Assembly (NCBI RefSeq): GCF_000819565.1
Contig: NZ_CP004393.1
Location: 847,001-911,000 of the forward strand
From: Celeribacter indicus
GTDB taxonomy: Bacteria; Pseudomonadota; Alphaproteobacteria; Rhodobacterales; Rhodobacteraceae
DNA: 64,000 bases
Direction: 5' to 3'
Shown in pieces: positions 63,833 through 64,000 of this stretch. The translations under genes and the position numbers were made by a program. The notes under the pieces are model-generated. The model was not told the DNA's origin and searched no databases. It saw only the letters and a program-made list of their open reading frames with translations. How positions within the stretch are numbered: position 1 is the stretch's first letter; each line of letters begins with the position of its first letter.

Positions 63833-64000
63833 TCAGCCTGCCTCGTTCGGCGGCCAGCCTTGCGTGTCGGTGTGGTCGGCCCAGCGCAGGAATTCCGCGA
63901 GGGCGCGGATCTCTTCTTCGGTGAGCTCGAAATGTGGCATCTGGCGGCGGCCCTCGATGCCGGAGGGCTGCGACTCCATCCATCCCTGAAGGATTTCGAA
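63833..64000 (-). CDS. norC: nitric oxide reductase small subunit NorC, 3' part
   Basis: Only the last 55 residues are in the window; the frame runs off the right edge. The end reads QPSGIEGRRQMPHFELTEEE...RWADHTDTQGWPPNEAG, typical of NorC. The Met in RRQMPHF is the predicted haem ligand. The CxxCH site and membrane anchor lie beyond the edge. It precedes norB by ten bases. Confidence 0.92.
   Translation of the reverse strand, partial: FEILQGWMESQPSGIEGRRQMPHFELTEEEIRALAEFLRWADHTDTQGWPPNEAG

Overview
The window is a gene-dense, GC-rich piece of a bacterial chromosome. Gene content points to an alphaproteobacterium of the Rhodobacteraceae (Roseobacter/Rhodobacter group): an argD-argF pair, MeaB, a PCuAC copper chaperone beside rpmB, a PrpE-type propionyl-CoA ligase, a cdd-deoA-deoB-add-upp salvage operon, paired MerR regulators beside a fad operon, and a norCBQD-nnrS denitrification cluster. 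The family-level placement is inference from gene content and order, not from a marker-gene search. I see no insertion sequence, prophage, CRISPR array, rRNA operon or replication origin. This reads as core chromosome with one tRNA gene.

Layout. 1-8.6 kb: end of a secreted trypsin-like protease, argD-argF (arginine synthesis), a Pit phosphate transporter and a Nudix hydrolase on the minus strand, then gnd and a TrkH potassium transporter. 8.6-13.7 kb: HrpB helicase, MeaB, ribosomal protein L28 with a clear promoter and terminator, an unknown exported protein and the PCuAC copper chaperone. 13.8-21.9 kb: 2OG-Fe(II) oxygenase, sirtuin, LMW phosphatase, dGTPase-family enzyme, LepA, several tiny membrane or lipoprotein genes (including an unlisted entericidin) and an alpha/beta hydrolase. 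21.9-27.2 kb: glyA, NAD kinase and an uncharacterised two-component pair. 27.3-31.8 kb: prpE and maeB, with propionate-regulator-like boxes between them.

32.1-36.6 kb: one tightly overlapping nucleoside salvage operon. 36.7-40.0 kb: a SPOR-domain protein, an unknown membrane protein and a sulfotransferase. 40.1-47.0 kb: leftward fatty-acid oxidation cluster (two MerR genes, acyl-CoA dehydrogenase, a small ribbon-helix-helix-like protein, thiolase, multifunctional FadB/J-type enzyme). 47.2-55.3 kb: thioesterases, MATE pump, pyrD, a TetR gene divergent from a small membrane protein, a 5'-nucleotidase and tRNA-Gly. 55.4-64 kb: a HAD-UbiA fusion, a di-haem cytochrome c peroxidase, and the leftward nor cluster (norC cut by the window end, then norB, norQ, norD, two tiny membrane proteins and nnrS).

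The least explained parts are: (i) the soluble hybrid kinase plus a sigma-54-type regulator that lacks the GAFTGA loop; (ii) a dispersed intergenic repeat related to GAGTATTT...CAGCAAAG, twice arranged as inverted pairs; (iii) several perfect or near-perfect operator-like palindromes; and (iv) small membrane proteins in the nor cluster and elsewhere. None of these is proven to be a new system. Many very long open frames on the opposite strand are composition artefacts of the high GC content.
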